Positions 28,001 to 36,616 of a DNA stretch of 64,000 nucleotides are shown here, one piece after another; the first letter of the stretch is position 1; every line of letters begins with the position of its first letter. The notes under the pieces were generated by a model, which made no database searches, was not told the origin of the DNA, and was given only the letters and a program-made list of their open reading frames with translations. Source of the stretch: an uncultured Pseudomonadota bacterium (GTDB lineage Bacteria > Pseudomonadota > Gammaproteobacteria > Methylococcales > Methylomonadaceae); contig CAIYSZ010000025.1 of assembly GCA_903928965.1 (NCBI GenBank), positions 1 through 64,000 on the forward strand, written 5' to 3'. A program made the translations under genes and the position numbers.

Positions 28001-28456
28001 CTGCGGCAGCATGCGCGCCGCCAGCTTGCCGGCCAGTTCCCACTGGGTCTTGGCGCCTAAATTCAGCGCCGGGTCGGCTTCTTGGATTAGCGTGTCACAT
28101 TCCTCCAGCGACACTGCAACGCCCGGCTCCCATAGCAGCAAGCCGTTCTCGGCCAGAAAGCGGGCGAACAGCATGCGGTGCCAATGTTCGTAAGCCGTTT
28201 CCCAGACCAGCCGCCGCACCTCCTGAGTGTCGTCTCTGGCCTTAACATCGCCCAAGGCGCGGCCGTGCGCGCGCAAGCGGCGGCGCAAGGCCTTGAGTTC
28301 ATCCGTCAAATAAACGGGAGCCTTGGCTTCCGCCACGCCAATTTGGCTCAGCGCGGCCCGCGCCGCTTGCTCGGCGATTTCTCGAGCGGCTTTTACGGTG
28401 TTTTCCAATTGGCTGCGCAGCGGTTTTGCCAGTGGTTGGTTATGGTTGCTGTTCAT
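25061..28456 (-). CDS. pglX: BREX adenine-specific DNA methyltransferase PglX
   Basis: 1131 residues. The SAM-binding motif I reads LLDPCCGSGHF (284-294). The catalytic motif IV reads NVPY (490-493) in LVVTNVPYLARGK, in place of the commoner NPPY/F. The long C-terminal part would carry target recognition. PglX methylates one strand of a short BREX recognition site to mark self DNA. It sits 87 nt after brxC, and its stop overlaps the start of the OLD nuclease gene, so the inserted modules begin immediately after it. The identification is strong from length, motif I and the brxABC context. Confidence 0.93.
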   Translation of the reverse strand: MNSNHNQPLAKPLRSQLENTVKAAREIAEQAARAALSQIGVAEAKAPVYLTDELKALRRRLRAHGRALGDVKARDDTQEVRRLVWETAYEHWHRMLFARFLAENGLLLWEPGVAVSLEECDTLIQEADPALNLGAKTQWELAGKLAARMLPQVFKPQSPVFELVFAPEQQRALERLLAALPPEVFQASDSLGWVYQFWQAKRKDEVNAAEVKIGADELPAVTQLFTEPYMVDFLLHNSLGAWWVTRHPGKTCPFPLTYLRTLDDGAPAAGKFEGWPNQLDEFKLLDPCCGSGHFLVAAFLMLVPMRMAEEGLSAKQAVDAVLADNLHGLELDPRCVEIAVFALALAAWRFPDENGQPLGVRAEMPAPRIACCGLKVAAKPENWMALVPNDWPDADIARQELKLLHAGFAQAPLLGSLLDPARVLRNDLATSSVDALRELLERALATERPATLPGQAGESQDDGWDLALTAKGLLDAARLLGDRYHLVVTNVPYLARGKQNDLLKDYCVAHYPQAKNDLANVFLERCLELSRDHGAGVVQIVMPQNWLFLTSYKKQRESLLKSVQWNLLARLGPGAFETISGEVVQAILLTQTRERAVEGFQMIGVDASASLSTQEKAECLRLEVMFMVSQHGQLGNPDARVILAEGVKGTLLNLHATSHLGICSGDYNRFGKTFWEVTLSKETWVFQQSTVISSQMFSGMSQVFYWQRGEGEFLSYLEERLGENQVGSWLRGGDAWGRHGIAITSTGKLPVSLYQGTLFDNNISVVIPSNSTDTSALWVYMSSSSFHDDVRSFNQQLKITDQSFVEVTVDLAHWRYLASEIFPNGLPKPYSDDPTQWLFHGHPQPATDPLQVAVARLIGYHWPAETDLDMELADEARAWIAQCEKLAEHTDDDGIVCLPSVRGEPAAHERLLKLLIAAWETVRPGSWKPSVLDKLLADAGCAGKGLEVWLRDKFFEQHAKRFHHRPFIWHVWDGLKDGFAALVNYHKLDARNLERLIHTYLGDWIRQQEAGARDGVDGAQTRLAAAQDLKRRLQLILEGEPPYDIFVRWKPLADQPIGWNPDLNDGVRLNIRPFMTAEVLRHNKKPKLNISWDKDRGKDVASAPWFQEFHGERINDYHLTVAEKRAAKGET

Positions 28457-28543
28457 TGATTGTTCCGTTTAAAATCCAAGCCGACCTGTCTCGCCCGCTT
28501 GATACGTTAGCGCAGGTTTTGGGCTTAATGTCAGCGCCGTTGA

Positions 28544-31500
28544 TCATAACGCCACCGGCCCATGTTTAAGCTTGGCTTGCAGCAAGGTTTCAACCTCCAA
28601 CAACCAAGCTTTGAGTTCCGCTTCATCGTTTAGGGTGCGTTTGGGTAGCGCCACATGGATGATGTTGGGTTTCAGTAACTGGATAGCCGCGTGTCTGGCC
28701 GCCTCAAAGCGGTTAGGCAGGGCTTGGGTTCTGGACAGCCAATGCTCCAGATCGCAGTCGTCTAGCGCGTCCTGCAATTGCTCGGGGCTGCCGACTTGCG
28801 GCGCGCCGGGCGCGGAAAGGTTGTGCGTGGCGTAAAGATCGGCGCGTTGCGCTTCGCTCAACTGGTTCCAATCGGCGTCTGCGTCTAGTTGGGCTTGTTG
28901 CTGTGCAAAGGTTTGCTGAAAGACCGCTAGTTTGGCGTTTAGCGCTTGACGCAGCAAGTCTGCGGTTTTGTCCAGCACCGGCCGCACCAGGTCTGGATCG
29001 GCCAACAGGCAGCGCCGCGCCTCAATGGCCTCCACTTCGGCCTTAAGCGCGGCGTAAGGGGCCAAGGCTTTAGCGTGTTTCAGCAACTCGGTCAGTTGAT
29101 TCCACTCGGGCAGGCGTTTGGCTATGTCGGCGGCGGTTTTACTCCAGGTTTTGGACAGAGCCATCAACTCGTCGTAGCGGTTGAACAGTTCCAACAACTG
29201 CGCATTGCCGGTTTGCGCCTCAATAGCTTCTAAGGCTGTTAGCTTCGGCGCCTCCGGCGCCGGGGCAGGGCCGCCAGCGTTGAAGGCTTGCTCGCGCAAT
29301 TTGGCTAGTAGTATGGGCGTCTTGGACAATTCCTCCCGAGGTTGACAAGGCACGCCGACGGCGCTGAACAATCCGCGTATCTTAAGGAACTGTAGCGGCG
29401 TGATGTTCACGCTTTCACGCTGAAATTGGGTTTGGGTGAGCTTGGCGCGATCCAGACTCCTGGCGTCGACGGTTTTGGATGCGCCATCGGTCGCCTTGAT
29501 ATGGCCCGCGGCCAATAGGGCGTATAACGCGCCGTCAATGGCGTCTCGCGGCCAGCCAAACGGCGGCGCCTCGAAATTATCACGAATTTCGGCGCCCTTT
29601 TTGCCGGGGCCAATGTAGGCCAGTAACTTTTGGCAGACTGGATGCTTGTCTGCCTCCTGGCCATGCCCCACGGCCTTCATGGCATCCAGATTGCCCTTGC
29701 GCGCCTCGTCCAGCACCTTGCTCCAATGCTCGTGGTCGGCCGCGTCGAACTGGCTGTACAAACGAATGACGGATGATCTGGCCGCGCGGTTGATGCGGTC
29801 GGCAAGGTCATCGCCATCGAGTGCTTCCTGACCTCCGGCCTGGAATACCCGCACGCCGACGCAGAGTTGATCCAACAGTTCGCTTAACGCCTTTTCGGCG
29901 TTGCGTTGTCGGCTTTCCATTGAGCGCTGGGCGTCGCGTCCTTCCTCGGTACTGGGAGCGCCTTTTTTTTGTAGCGTGGCGCGCGCGGCTTCAAACGCCA
30001 CGATGGCGTTGCTTAGCTCGGTTTTATGCTGCGCGGGCATAAAGACAAACAGCGTGGGATTATCGGCGGGCTTGGCTTTAGCCTCGGCGATAACGGACTT
30101 TTCCTCGGTTTGCCAACCATCTTGAATCCACACATAAAGATGCTTATCGTGATCCTTGGGAAGGTAGTCGTCATGGGTAGGCGTCAGACGCCGCTCGACA
30201 TTGTCCTTGCCTTGTACAACCCGCACCTTCTTCAACACCTCGCCGAAACGAGACTTCAGCAAGTCGGCGCGTTTCTGCTCCACGCGCTGGGGCGCGGCGT
30301 TGAGTTCGGCTTCTTGCGCCCTGAATTCATCGTACCAAGCGCTGGACTCGCGCGTCTGTAGGCGATATTCCGCGCCGTTGCCGCCAGCGAGGGACATTAT
30401 TAGACGGTCTTTGTTTTGCAACTCATCCAGCAAACCGGGCAATTTTTTACGCAGTTCGGCGGAGCCAGCGGACAAATCGGTAACCAATAGGTCGGCCAGC
30501 GCATCCTCGGTGGCTTTCAGACCAATATCCATGGCGGCGTCGGCAGGCAATTTATTAATCAGGTAAATCAGTTTGAGCAGTTTGGCCTTGAGTTGGGCGC
30601 TGTCATCGCCAGCGGCAAAGCGTTGCACGTTCTCAAATACTTCCTTGGGGAGTTGCGCGGTCGAGACTAGGTTCGCCGCAATCTGATCATAAAGAAAATC
30701 GCCGGAAACGACGTGTCCCAACGGCGTTTCCGCCGTGGCCAACACTGCTTCATGCACCACGCGCAACTGGCTGCGAAGCTGGGACACGGTGCCGGTGGTG
30801 TCTATGGTTCTGAGCACGCGTTCCCAGAAACGGCGACGCACCGGCAGTAGTGGATAGTCCGAGCTTAGCACGGCTTCGTCGTCGGTGACGTGTTCGAGCT
30901 TGGTGCCGCGCAGATGGCGCGAAATTTCGCCCAGATTGTTACGCCAGATTTGCTCTATCGCCAATTGGGCCGATGGTTTCTTGGCCAGGATGATTTGCCG
31001 CGTGACATTCTCCACATCCCAGTCACCCAGCATCACTTGCACCGGAAACCGGCCCAGCAGGCGTTGCAAATTGGGCATGCCGGACAGCGCGGATTGACCA
31101 GTGCCGACAAACAACAGCTTGCCGTTAAAATGATTGCTCAGCGTCTCGGTGACTTCCTGAACTTGGAAGGCTTTCTCGGCGTCGTTGCCAATGTACTGCT
31201 GCACTTCGTCCAAAACAATCAGCGTCAACGGAAACTTGCCTTCCTCGGCAAGCGCCGCCGCGATGGCCGTGGTCATCTGTTCGCTGCTGATGTCGGTAAC
31301 CTGCGGAAATTGCTCTTTCAGCAATTTGCGAGCGTCGGTTTCATCGTGCGCCAGATTGGGTCTAATGGTCAATAAGGCTTTAGCCAGATGACTAGACACA
31401 TACATATGCGGCAGCTCTTGCGCCAATGAGCGGTTGGCGGATTTTAACTCGGCTTCGACACCGGACAGGATGTTCTCGCGTTTCATCCACATGACGAATT

Positions 31501-32005
31501 GCGCCTGATTGTATTGCTCCGGCAAACCTTTGGATTTGAATACTATACCTAGCAAAGCCAAACGCACCTTGTCGCCAGCCCCGGCGCCCAGTTTGCCAGC
31601 CGCAGCATGCAAGGCGCCGTAACGCCTGCCTTGAGTACTGAGCTCCTTCAGATGCTCAAACACGCTGGTAGGCAGTTTGGCCAGACCGCGCGCGGTGGCG
31701 CCGTCGGCGAACGGGTAGTCTGTCCACAGTGTGCGCAACATTTTGGCCAAGTGCGACTTTCCGCTACCGTAAAATCCGGATATCCAAACGCCCGGTTGCA
31801 CGGCACCGGCGTCAAGATTCATGAGAAACTTATCCAGAATGGTTTCCAAACCCTTTTCGTATTGGCCGTCGCAAACAAAAGTCTCCAATTCGTGACGCAA
31901 TATAGCCTGGGCCGCGGCGGAGTGGTCTTCGGATACTTCGGCGACTCCGTTATTGACCAAACGGTTTTCCTTGGGCGGTTTGATGTAAATATCCTTGTTC
32001 AGCAT
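28544..32005 (-). CDS. brxC: BREX ATPase BrxC (PglY-like)
   Basis: 1153 residues. Walker A GFYGSGKS at 77-84 in VWISGFYGSGKSHLAKML and Walker B LIVLDEVQQY at 262-271 identify the large BREX P-loop ATPase. The rest is helical with few recognisable motifs. BrxC is essential for BREX defence and interacts with other Brx proteins. It starts 33 nt after brxB and precedes pglX, the canonical type I order. Confidence 0.94.
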   Translation of the reverse strand: MLNKDIYIKPPKENRLVNNGVAEVSEDHSAAAQAILRHELETFVCDGQYEKGLETILDKFLMNLDAGAVQPGVWISGFYGSGKSHLAKMLRTLWTDYPFADGATARGLAKLPTSVFEHLKELSTQGRRYGALHAAAGKLGAGAGDKVRLALLGIVFKSKGLPEQYNQAQFVMWMKRENILSGVEAELKSANRSLAQELPHMYVSSHLAKALLTIRPNLAHDETDARKLLKEQFPQVTDISSEQMTTAIAAALAEEGKFPLTLIVLDEVQQYIGNDAEKAFQVQEVTETLSNHFNGKLLFVGTGQSALSGMPNLQRLLGRFPVQVMLGDWDVENVTRQIILAKKPSAQLAIEQIWRNNLGEISRHLRGTKLEHVTDDEAVLSSDYPLLPVRRRFWERVLRTIDTTGTVSQLRSQLRVVHEAVLATAETPLGHVVSGDFLYDQIAANLVSTAQLPKEVFENVQRFAAGDDSAQLKAKLLKLIYLINKLPADAAMDIGLKATEDALADLLVTDLSAGSAELRKKLPGLLDELQNKDRLIMSLAGGNGAEYRLQTRESSAWYDEFRAQEAELNAAPQRVEQKRADLLKSRFGEVLKKVRVVQGKDNVERRLTPTHDDYLPKDHDKHLYVWIQDGWQTEEKSVIAEAKAKPADNPTLFVFMPAQHKTELSNAIVAFEAARATLQKKGAPSTEEGRDAQRSMESRQRNAEKALSELLDQLCVGVRVFQAGGQEALDGDDLADRINRAARSSVIRLYSQFDAADHEHWSKVLDEARKGNLDAMKAVGHGQEADKHPVCQKLLAYIGPGKKGAEIRDNFEAPPFGWPRDAIDGALYALLAAGHIKATDGASKTVDARSLDRAKLTQTQFQRESVNITPLQFLKIRGLFSAVGVPCQPREELSKTPILLAKLREQAFNAGGPAPAPEAPKLTALEAIEAQTGNAQLLELFNRYDELMALSKTWSKTAADIAKRLPEWNQLTELLKHAKALAPYAALKAEVEAIEARRCLLADPDLVRPVLDKTADLLRQALNAKLAVFQQTFAQQQAQLDADADWNQLSEAQRADLYATHNLSAPGAPQVGSPEQLQDALDDCDLEHWLSRTQALPNRFEAARHAAIQLLKPNIIHVALPKRTLNDEAELKAWLLEVETLLQAKLKHGPVAL

Positions 32006-32038
32006 AGTCGTTATTGCCTGTTTCTTGTGTGCGTGGGT

Positions 32039-32602
32039 TTAGTCCTGGGCCAGCAGCGGCACGGCGAGATAATTCCAGCCGTCGCGCGCATCCAGCAGAC
32101 GGTAGGTGTGATTTTCCGGGTAATGTTCGCCAGGGAAAAACACTAGCAAACGGCCTGGCACGGCTTCCTTGACGCCTTCCACTACTGACGACACGCGCGC
32201 CAGTCCAAACAGCGCGCCAACGCCCAGCAAGGCCACCACGGTGTCTGGCCCGGCGTCGGCGGCGATTCTGGCTTTCAATCGAGTGTTGAGATCCGCGACG
32301 AATTCGGTCAATTCGCCCGTCTGATAACCCGCTAAATCCTCGGGTGACTCAAAGTAGGCCGCGCGATACTCTTGCGCCGCCATCCACTCTGGAAAAGCAT
32401 TGGTCACATCCAGCAGCAGCCATTGCTTGCCTGCCTGCTGTGTAACTAATGCAAACTCTTCGACGTTGGCGCGTAGGCGCAATTCGTCGGTTTTGTCGTA
32501 AACCGCGAAGATAACCCGCTGGATGGCGGCAAGCCCGGCTTGCCAAGGGACGGTAAGGTGTCGCCGATAGGCGGCTGCTAATTTGTTAACCTTTGATGAC
32601 AT
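32039..32602 (-). CDS. brxB: BREX protein BrxB (DUF1788)
   Basis: 187 residues, standard for BrxB. Recognisable parts include ALLGVGALFGLARVSSVVE and RLLVFFPGEHYPENHTYRLL, the latter characteristic of DUF1788. Its start overlaps the brxA stop by 17 nt. BrxB bridges other BREX components, including PglZ; it has no enzymatic motif. Confidence 0.92.
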   Translation of the reverse strand: MSSKVNKLAAAYRRHLTVPWQAGLAAIQRVIFAVYDKTDELRLRANVEEFALVTQQAGKQWLLLDVTNAFPEWMAAQEYRAAYFESPEDLAGYQTGELTEFVADLNTRLKARIAADAGPDTVVALLGVGALFGLARVSSVVEGVKEAVPGRLLVFFPGEHYPENHTYRLLDARDGWNYLAVPLLAQD

Positions 32603-33470
32603 GCGAGACCTGTTGACGAATAAGCTCTTCTTCGGATGTTAAATAGCCAGGGAAACGCAATTCCTTAACGCCACCGGCGTTCATAAACACCAATAGCCCG
32701 CGATGCGCCGCCGCGCTGGCAAGAGATTCTAGTTCGTCCAACGCGAGGCATAAAACATTCAGCCACTCCGAAGAGAACAGTCTTTGTCCGGTGCGACCTT
32801 CCAGAAAACCCAGAAATAATAGCATGGCGATAGACTCGGGATGTGGCGGCGGCAATGCGCGAATCTTGCGCCCGCGCCCTTGCAACAGGCCGGCGGCCGT
32901 CCAGGTCCCCGCGACATTCTGCGCGAAGGATTTTAACGAGGCAGAACTAAAACGCTCCGAGCAAGAAGCGCCGAGGAAGTTTTCAATCAGATTTCGCGGC
33001 ACCGCTACGCCTACTGGTTGCTCTAAAACAAACGCCTGAGTGCCGCGTAGCAAGGGATCTCGGGCTAGCGCGACCGCCAACGCCAACATGGGTTGCGCCG
33101 CTTCATTAAACAACCAAAGGTGACGTAGCGCGCGAAAAATAGGGTTGCCTGGATCAAGCGCATAAAGGGTCGCCATATGTCGAAAGGCCAACTCGCGCGA
33201 TTTACGTGTAGGCTTGCCGAGCACATTGTTATCGACTATTGCGGCGGAATAATCGGCGCGGGATGCTTGCGGACGGGTATTGGCCAGCAGCAATCGCAGA
33301 TCGTCCAACATCATGGTTCGCGCCGCATGCGGCCCGTTGATGCCGAAACGAAAACCTAGTTGGATGAGAAATGCTTGGCGTACTTCGATCACGCAATACT
33401 TACTCTTGATTTTTGGAAGGCCGCTACCCTCACGCAGCTCTTTACTTGATGAGGAATATTTATACCGCAT
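32586..33470 (-). CDS. brxA: BREX protein BrxA (DUF1819)
   Basis: About 294 residues from ATG 33470 (MRYKYSSSSKEL). The frame is open to ATG 33590, but that extension is hydrophobic and unlike BrxA. Landmarks such as RELAFRHMATLYALDPGNPIF and the C-terminal EEELIRQQVSHVIKG agree with DUF1819, a DNA-binding winged-helix-type protein. It is the first gene of the defence operon and is divergent from the gene at 33534, leaving 63 nt for both promoters. There is no clear ribosome site before the chosen ATG. Confidence 0.85.
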   Translation of the reverse strand: MRYKYSSSSKELREGSGLPKIKSKYCVIEVRQAFLIQLGFRFGINGPHAARTMMLDDLRLLLANTRPQASRADYSAAIVDNNVLGKPTRKSRELAFRHMATLYALDPGNPIFRALRHLWLFNEAAQPMLALAVALARDPLLRGTQAFVLEQPVGVAVPRNLIENFLGASCSERFSSASLKSFAQNVAGTWTAAGLLQGRGRKIRALPPPHPESIAMLLFLGFLEGRTGQRLFSSEWLNVLCLALDELESLASAAAHRGLLVFMNAGGVKELRFPGYLTSEEELIRQQVSHVIKG

Positions 33471-33533
33471 TATAATATAGATAGAAATTTTAGATGTTAG
33501 TCTGCTCTGATCAATTGCGAATGACAAATCTCT

Positions 33534-34304
33534 ATGGAACAGCCTCCTGCATACCAGAAAAATTACAGCAGCTACCCAAAAGCCATTCATCTACTAACAC
33601 AAAAGCTGTCCGCCACCCCGGAAGAGCTGGCGCTGTGGATCTGGCTGGGTCCAGAACGAGAGCTTGGCGGGATCGCCGCCTATACCCATGCTAACGAACT
33701 TGAACCACCGCCGAGATTTTATTTTATTCTTGAGGAGTATGGCTACCCATTCGATTACGTCAAGCCCTTGGCGGGTTGTTGGTTTTTGGAGCAAGACGTG
33801 GTCAATTTTCAACCCGCGGATCGGTATCTAACCGGCAAGCAGTTGCGTGAACGTTGGAAAGATAGATTGGACGAATTTGACGCCTTCATTGAAGCCAAAA
33901 TTTTGGCATCCCAGTTGACGGATTTACACCCGATTTTGGGCGGGGTGTATGGTGTTAGTGTGCCCGATGGCGAACCGCCAACATTGGATGTTGCATTGTT
34001 TGGGCTGTCCGAGATTGAAACGGTTGAACTGAATGAGTTGAATTTTGATACCCACCTTAAGCAACCCAATCATCCGCAACTCGGCACGTCTGAATGGCGC
34101 AAACAAAATGCCAGTAAGGCAGCAAGCGCTCTCCATGATAAGCCGGGAGGCAGCCGCGACAAACAACAACAGATACGCGACATTTGGGCAAAAGGTAGAT
34201 ATTCAACCCGAGATATTTGCGCTGAGCAAGAATGCGCCGCGTTGAATATGTCTTTTTCCGCTGCCCGCAAAGCGCTCTCTATCCGCAAACTGGGTGCGGT
34301 TTGA
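33534..34304 (+). CDS. Integrative-element protein of unknown function
   Basis: 256 residues, soluble and acidic in the N-terminal two-thirds. The C-terminal 70 residues are basic (SEWRKQNASKAASALHDKPG, then RDICAEQECAALNMSFSAAR), resembling a small helix-turn-helix-like DNA-binding tail. I recognise the type from integrative elements in methanotrophs and relatives but know no function. It is divergent from brxA and overlaps the next gene by 11 nt. A regulatory or replication-accessory role would be guesswork. Confidence 0.7.
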   Translation: MEQPPAYQKNYSSYPKAIHLLTQKLSATPEELALWIWLGPERELGGIAAYTHANELEPPPRFYFILEEYGYPFDYVKPLAGCWFLEQDVVNFQPADRYLTGKQLRERWKDRLDEFDAFIEAKILASQLTDLHPILGGVYGVSVPDGEPPTLDVALFGLSEIETVELNELNFDTHLKQPNHPQLGTSEWRKQNASKAASALHDKPGGSRDKQQQIRDIWAKGRYSTRDICAEQECAALNMSFSAARKALSIRKLGAV

Positions 34305-35673
34305 CGCAAGAGTAGGCGATTGGGTGAGGATTGATCCGCCTCCACGCCATGTAAGTGTATTGTTTTCCGCTTCCAGTTACCAGCATTTACCGGTACTGAA
34401 TACTTTAACTAGACAACCGTTCTTGCGCCCAGATGGCAGTCTGACGGTTGCTGCTGGTTACGACGCGGTTACCTACATGTACGGGATTTTCAATCCCAGG
34501 GAGTTTAGCATTATCGAACGCCCCAGCCGTGAACACGCCTTGGCGGCGCTGGATGTATTGAAGGAACTGTTAACCGAATTCAGTTTCGCCGGCCCGGATG
34601 ATTTGGCCGCGGCCTTGTGCGCCTTATTGACTGCGACGATCCGGCCTAGTCTGAATCTAGCGCCAATGTTCCATGTCCGCGCGCACATGGTAGGTTCGGG
34701 CAAGACCTACCTATGCGAATTAATTACCGCCTTCGCTACCCCATTACGCAGTAACCCGGCGGCCTTTCCTGATAATGACGAGGAATGCCGTAAGTTACTG
34801 CTAGCGGAATTGCTACGCTCTCCGGCGGTGATTGAGTTTGATAATTTAACCACCGACCTGCTGGCCTATAAAAGCCTGTGCAGCGCCATTACATCGGAAT
34901 TTAAAACCGACCGCATATTGGGTGTTTCCAAGACCGCCACCGTGAATACCCGCGCGCTGTTTTTATCCAGCGGTAACAATGTCGGCCCGGTGGAGGATAT
35001 GACGCGGCGTTGCATTACCATCCATCTTTCCCCGCAATGCGAAATACCGGCGGCGCGGACATTCCAGCGGCCTAATTTAGTCCATGAAGTATACGCGGAA
35101 CGCGCCAAGTATGTATCGGCGGCGCTGACCATTATTTTGGCCTGGCTAACGGCGGGTAAACCCAAAACCGATTGCCCCAATCTAGCCAGCTTTGGTCAAT
35201 GGACGGACTGGTGCCGGCAGCCCCTATTGTGGCTGGGCTGCGCCGACCCCGCCACTTCGGTATTTAAGGCCATTGCCGAAGATCCTAACCGGGAAACCTT
35301 GGCCCGGCTGCTGCATGTGTGGTTTACGCTGTTCGGCAAAACCCCGGTAATGGTGCGCCGCGCATGTCTGGAAGCCAGCCTGCCTGGGGAGGAAAACGAC
35401 GAGTTAAATGAGATTCTGCGCGACATCGCCGAGGAAAAAGGCGATATCAACCGCCGCCGCTTGGGCAATTGGCTTAGACGCCATGCCGGGCGCATCGTGG
35501 ACGGCATGCGTTTTATCAAGGCCGAAGTCAAGCTTTCGGCTGAGGCTTGGCAAATTAATGTGTGCGAATCGGTTACATCGGTTAAATCGGTTTCCTTGGC
35601 ATCTAATGAAAAATCTGTCGGTCATTGTGAATCGTATCGTAACGCTTACGCGGCGGCTAGCCGGGGCGAATAG
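34294..35673 (+). CDS. Primase/helicase-like P-loop ATPase of an integrative element, probably N-terminally truncated
   Basis: 459 residues from GTG 34294. Walker A is in AHMVGSGKTYLCELI, Walker B in PAVIEFDNLTTDL, and FLSSGNNVGPVEDMTRRCI resembles sensor and arginine-finger regions of phage/plasmid replication ATPases. Related element proteins, as I recall them, have an extra N-terminal part of roughly 150-200 residues before the FDARVGDWVRIDPP segment. Here that segment is the very start and overlaps the upstream gene by 11 nt. A deletion fusing two genes is the simplest reading. The C-terminal 60 residues are low-complexity Ser/Val/Lys. Confidence 0.65.
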   Translation: MRFDARVGDWVRIDPPPRHVSVLFSASSYQHLPVLNTLTRQPFLRPDGSLTVAAGYDAVTYMYGIFNPREFSIIERPSREHALAALDVLKELLTEFSFAGPDDLAAALCALLTATIRPSLNLAPMFHVRAHMVGSGKTYLCELITAFATPLRSNPAAFPDNDEECRKLLLAELLRSPAVIEFDNLTTDLLAYKSLCSAITSEFKTDRILGVSKTATVNTRALFLSSGNNVGPVEDMTRRCITIHLSPQCEIPAARTFQRPNLVHEVYAERAKYVSAALTIILAWLTAGKPKTDCPNLASFGQWTDWCRQPLLWLGCADPATSVFKAIAEDPNRETLARLLHVWFTLFGKTPVMVRRACLEASLPGEENDELNEILRDIAEEKGDINRRRLGNWLRRHAGRIVDGMRFIKAEVKLSAEAWQINVCESVTSVKSVSLASNEKSVGHCESYRNAYAAASRGE

Positions 35674-35685
35674 TGGAGACGCAAC

Positions 35686-36495
35686 ATGCAAAAACAGAAT
35701 GATGAATCCTTATTGCAACCTGAAGCCGCCGCCGATGTGCAGCCCGCGTATGCTCATGCTTATGGAGCAGTGCGCTTCAACGCCTTGACGCACGGCATTT
35801 TGTCCAAGCATGTGGTATTGCCGCACGAGGACAAAACCGAGTTCTCGGAACTGCTCACAGCCTTGCGGGCCGAACACCAACCAGCGGGCATGACCGAGCA
35901 ACACCTGGTCGAGGAACTGGCGGCGATACTTTGGCGCAAGCGCCGGGTATTGCTGGCCGAGGGCGCTGCGATTAACCGCAACCTGCTGCATATCGTGCAA
36001 CAGGCCAATAACCCGGTGGCGCCCGCCGCCGTGCCGCTGGATACCGCTCTAAAAGCCAGTAATTTATGGGTAACCGACATTATTACAGACACGCCTGAAG
36101 AAAACCAATCCCGGCTCAAGGAAGCCGAGATTGACCTGGCCGGCATTGAGAAAGCGGCGGCCATACTGCGCAAGGGCGGCAAAACCGCCTACCAACGCGC
36201 CCGCAACGCACTGATACCGGATAGCCGGGATTTGTGGGATGACTGCGTGGATGAGGAGGAATATCCGGCCACGGTGGAAGGGCTGAGCGATTTTATCAAC
36301 GACAGACTCGGCCCGATATGCCGGCAAATGGAAAAAGAAGCCCGCTACTACGCGGAAATCAAGGCGCAAACCCTGGGTGAAGGACTAAAACCCCAGCAAT
36401 TGGAAAAGCTAAACCGCTATGAAATCCACCTGGATCGTAAATTTGAACGCACCTTGGCGATGTTATTGAAGCTAAAACAGTTGAGAAACACATGA
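35686..36495 (+). CDS. Integrative-element hypothetical protein
   Basis: 269 residues, helical and highly charged. The segment AVRFNALTHGILSKHVVLPH followed by DKTEFSELL and EELAAILWRKRRVLLAEGA recurs in proteins of integrated elements, but I know no function. It starts 12 nt after the preceding ATPase gene, so the two are probably co-transcribed. No signal peptide, membrane segment or catalytic motif is visible. Confidence 0.7.
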   Translation: MQKQNDESLLQPEAAADVQPAYAHAYGAVRFNALTHGILSKHVVLPHEDKTEFSELLTALRAEHQPAGMTEQHLVEELAAILWRKRRVLLAEGAAINRNLLHIVQQANNPVAPAAVPLDTALKASNLWVTDIITDTPEENQSRLKEAEIDLAGIEKAAAILRKGGKTAYQRARNALIPDSRDLWDDCVDEEEYPATVEGLSDFINDRLGPICRQMEKEARYYAEIKAQTLGEGLKPQQLEKLNRYEIHLDRKFERTLAMLLKLKQLRNT

Positions 36496-36553
36496 GAACC
36501 AACAAGTACAAACACACTCAAGCAATTGATTATAAATAATTTGTTCAAAAATA

Positions 36554-36596
36554 TTTTTGCCGAGTTGATTAAAATAACAAACGATTTCGGCAAAAA
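36554..36596. repeat. Perfect 10-bp inverted repeat upstream of the zinc-ribbon gene
   Basis: TTTTTGCCGA (36554-36563) pairs with TCGGCAAAAA (36587-36596) around a 23-nt AT-rich loop. It ends 20 nt before the ATG of the next gene, so it could terminate the upstream operon or control the downstream gene. Confidence 0.45.
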
Positions 36597-36616
36597 GTGA
36601 AAACAGGAAAAACAAC

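Noticed and set aside
33471-33590. Longer brxA start at 33590
   Set aside because: The added 40 residues are hydrophobic and unlike BrxA, and they would overlap the divergent gene at 33534.
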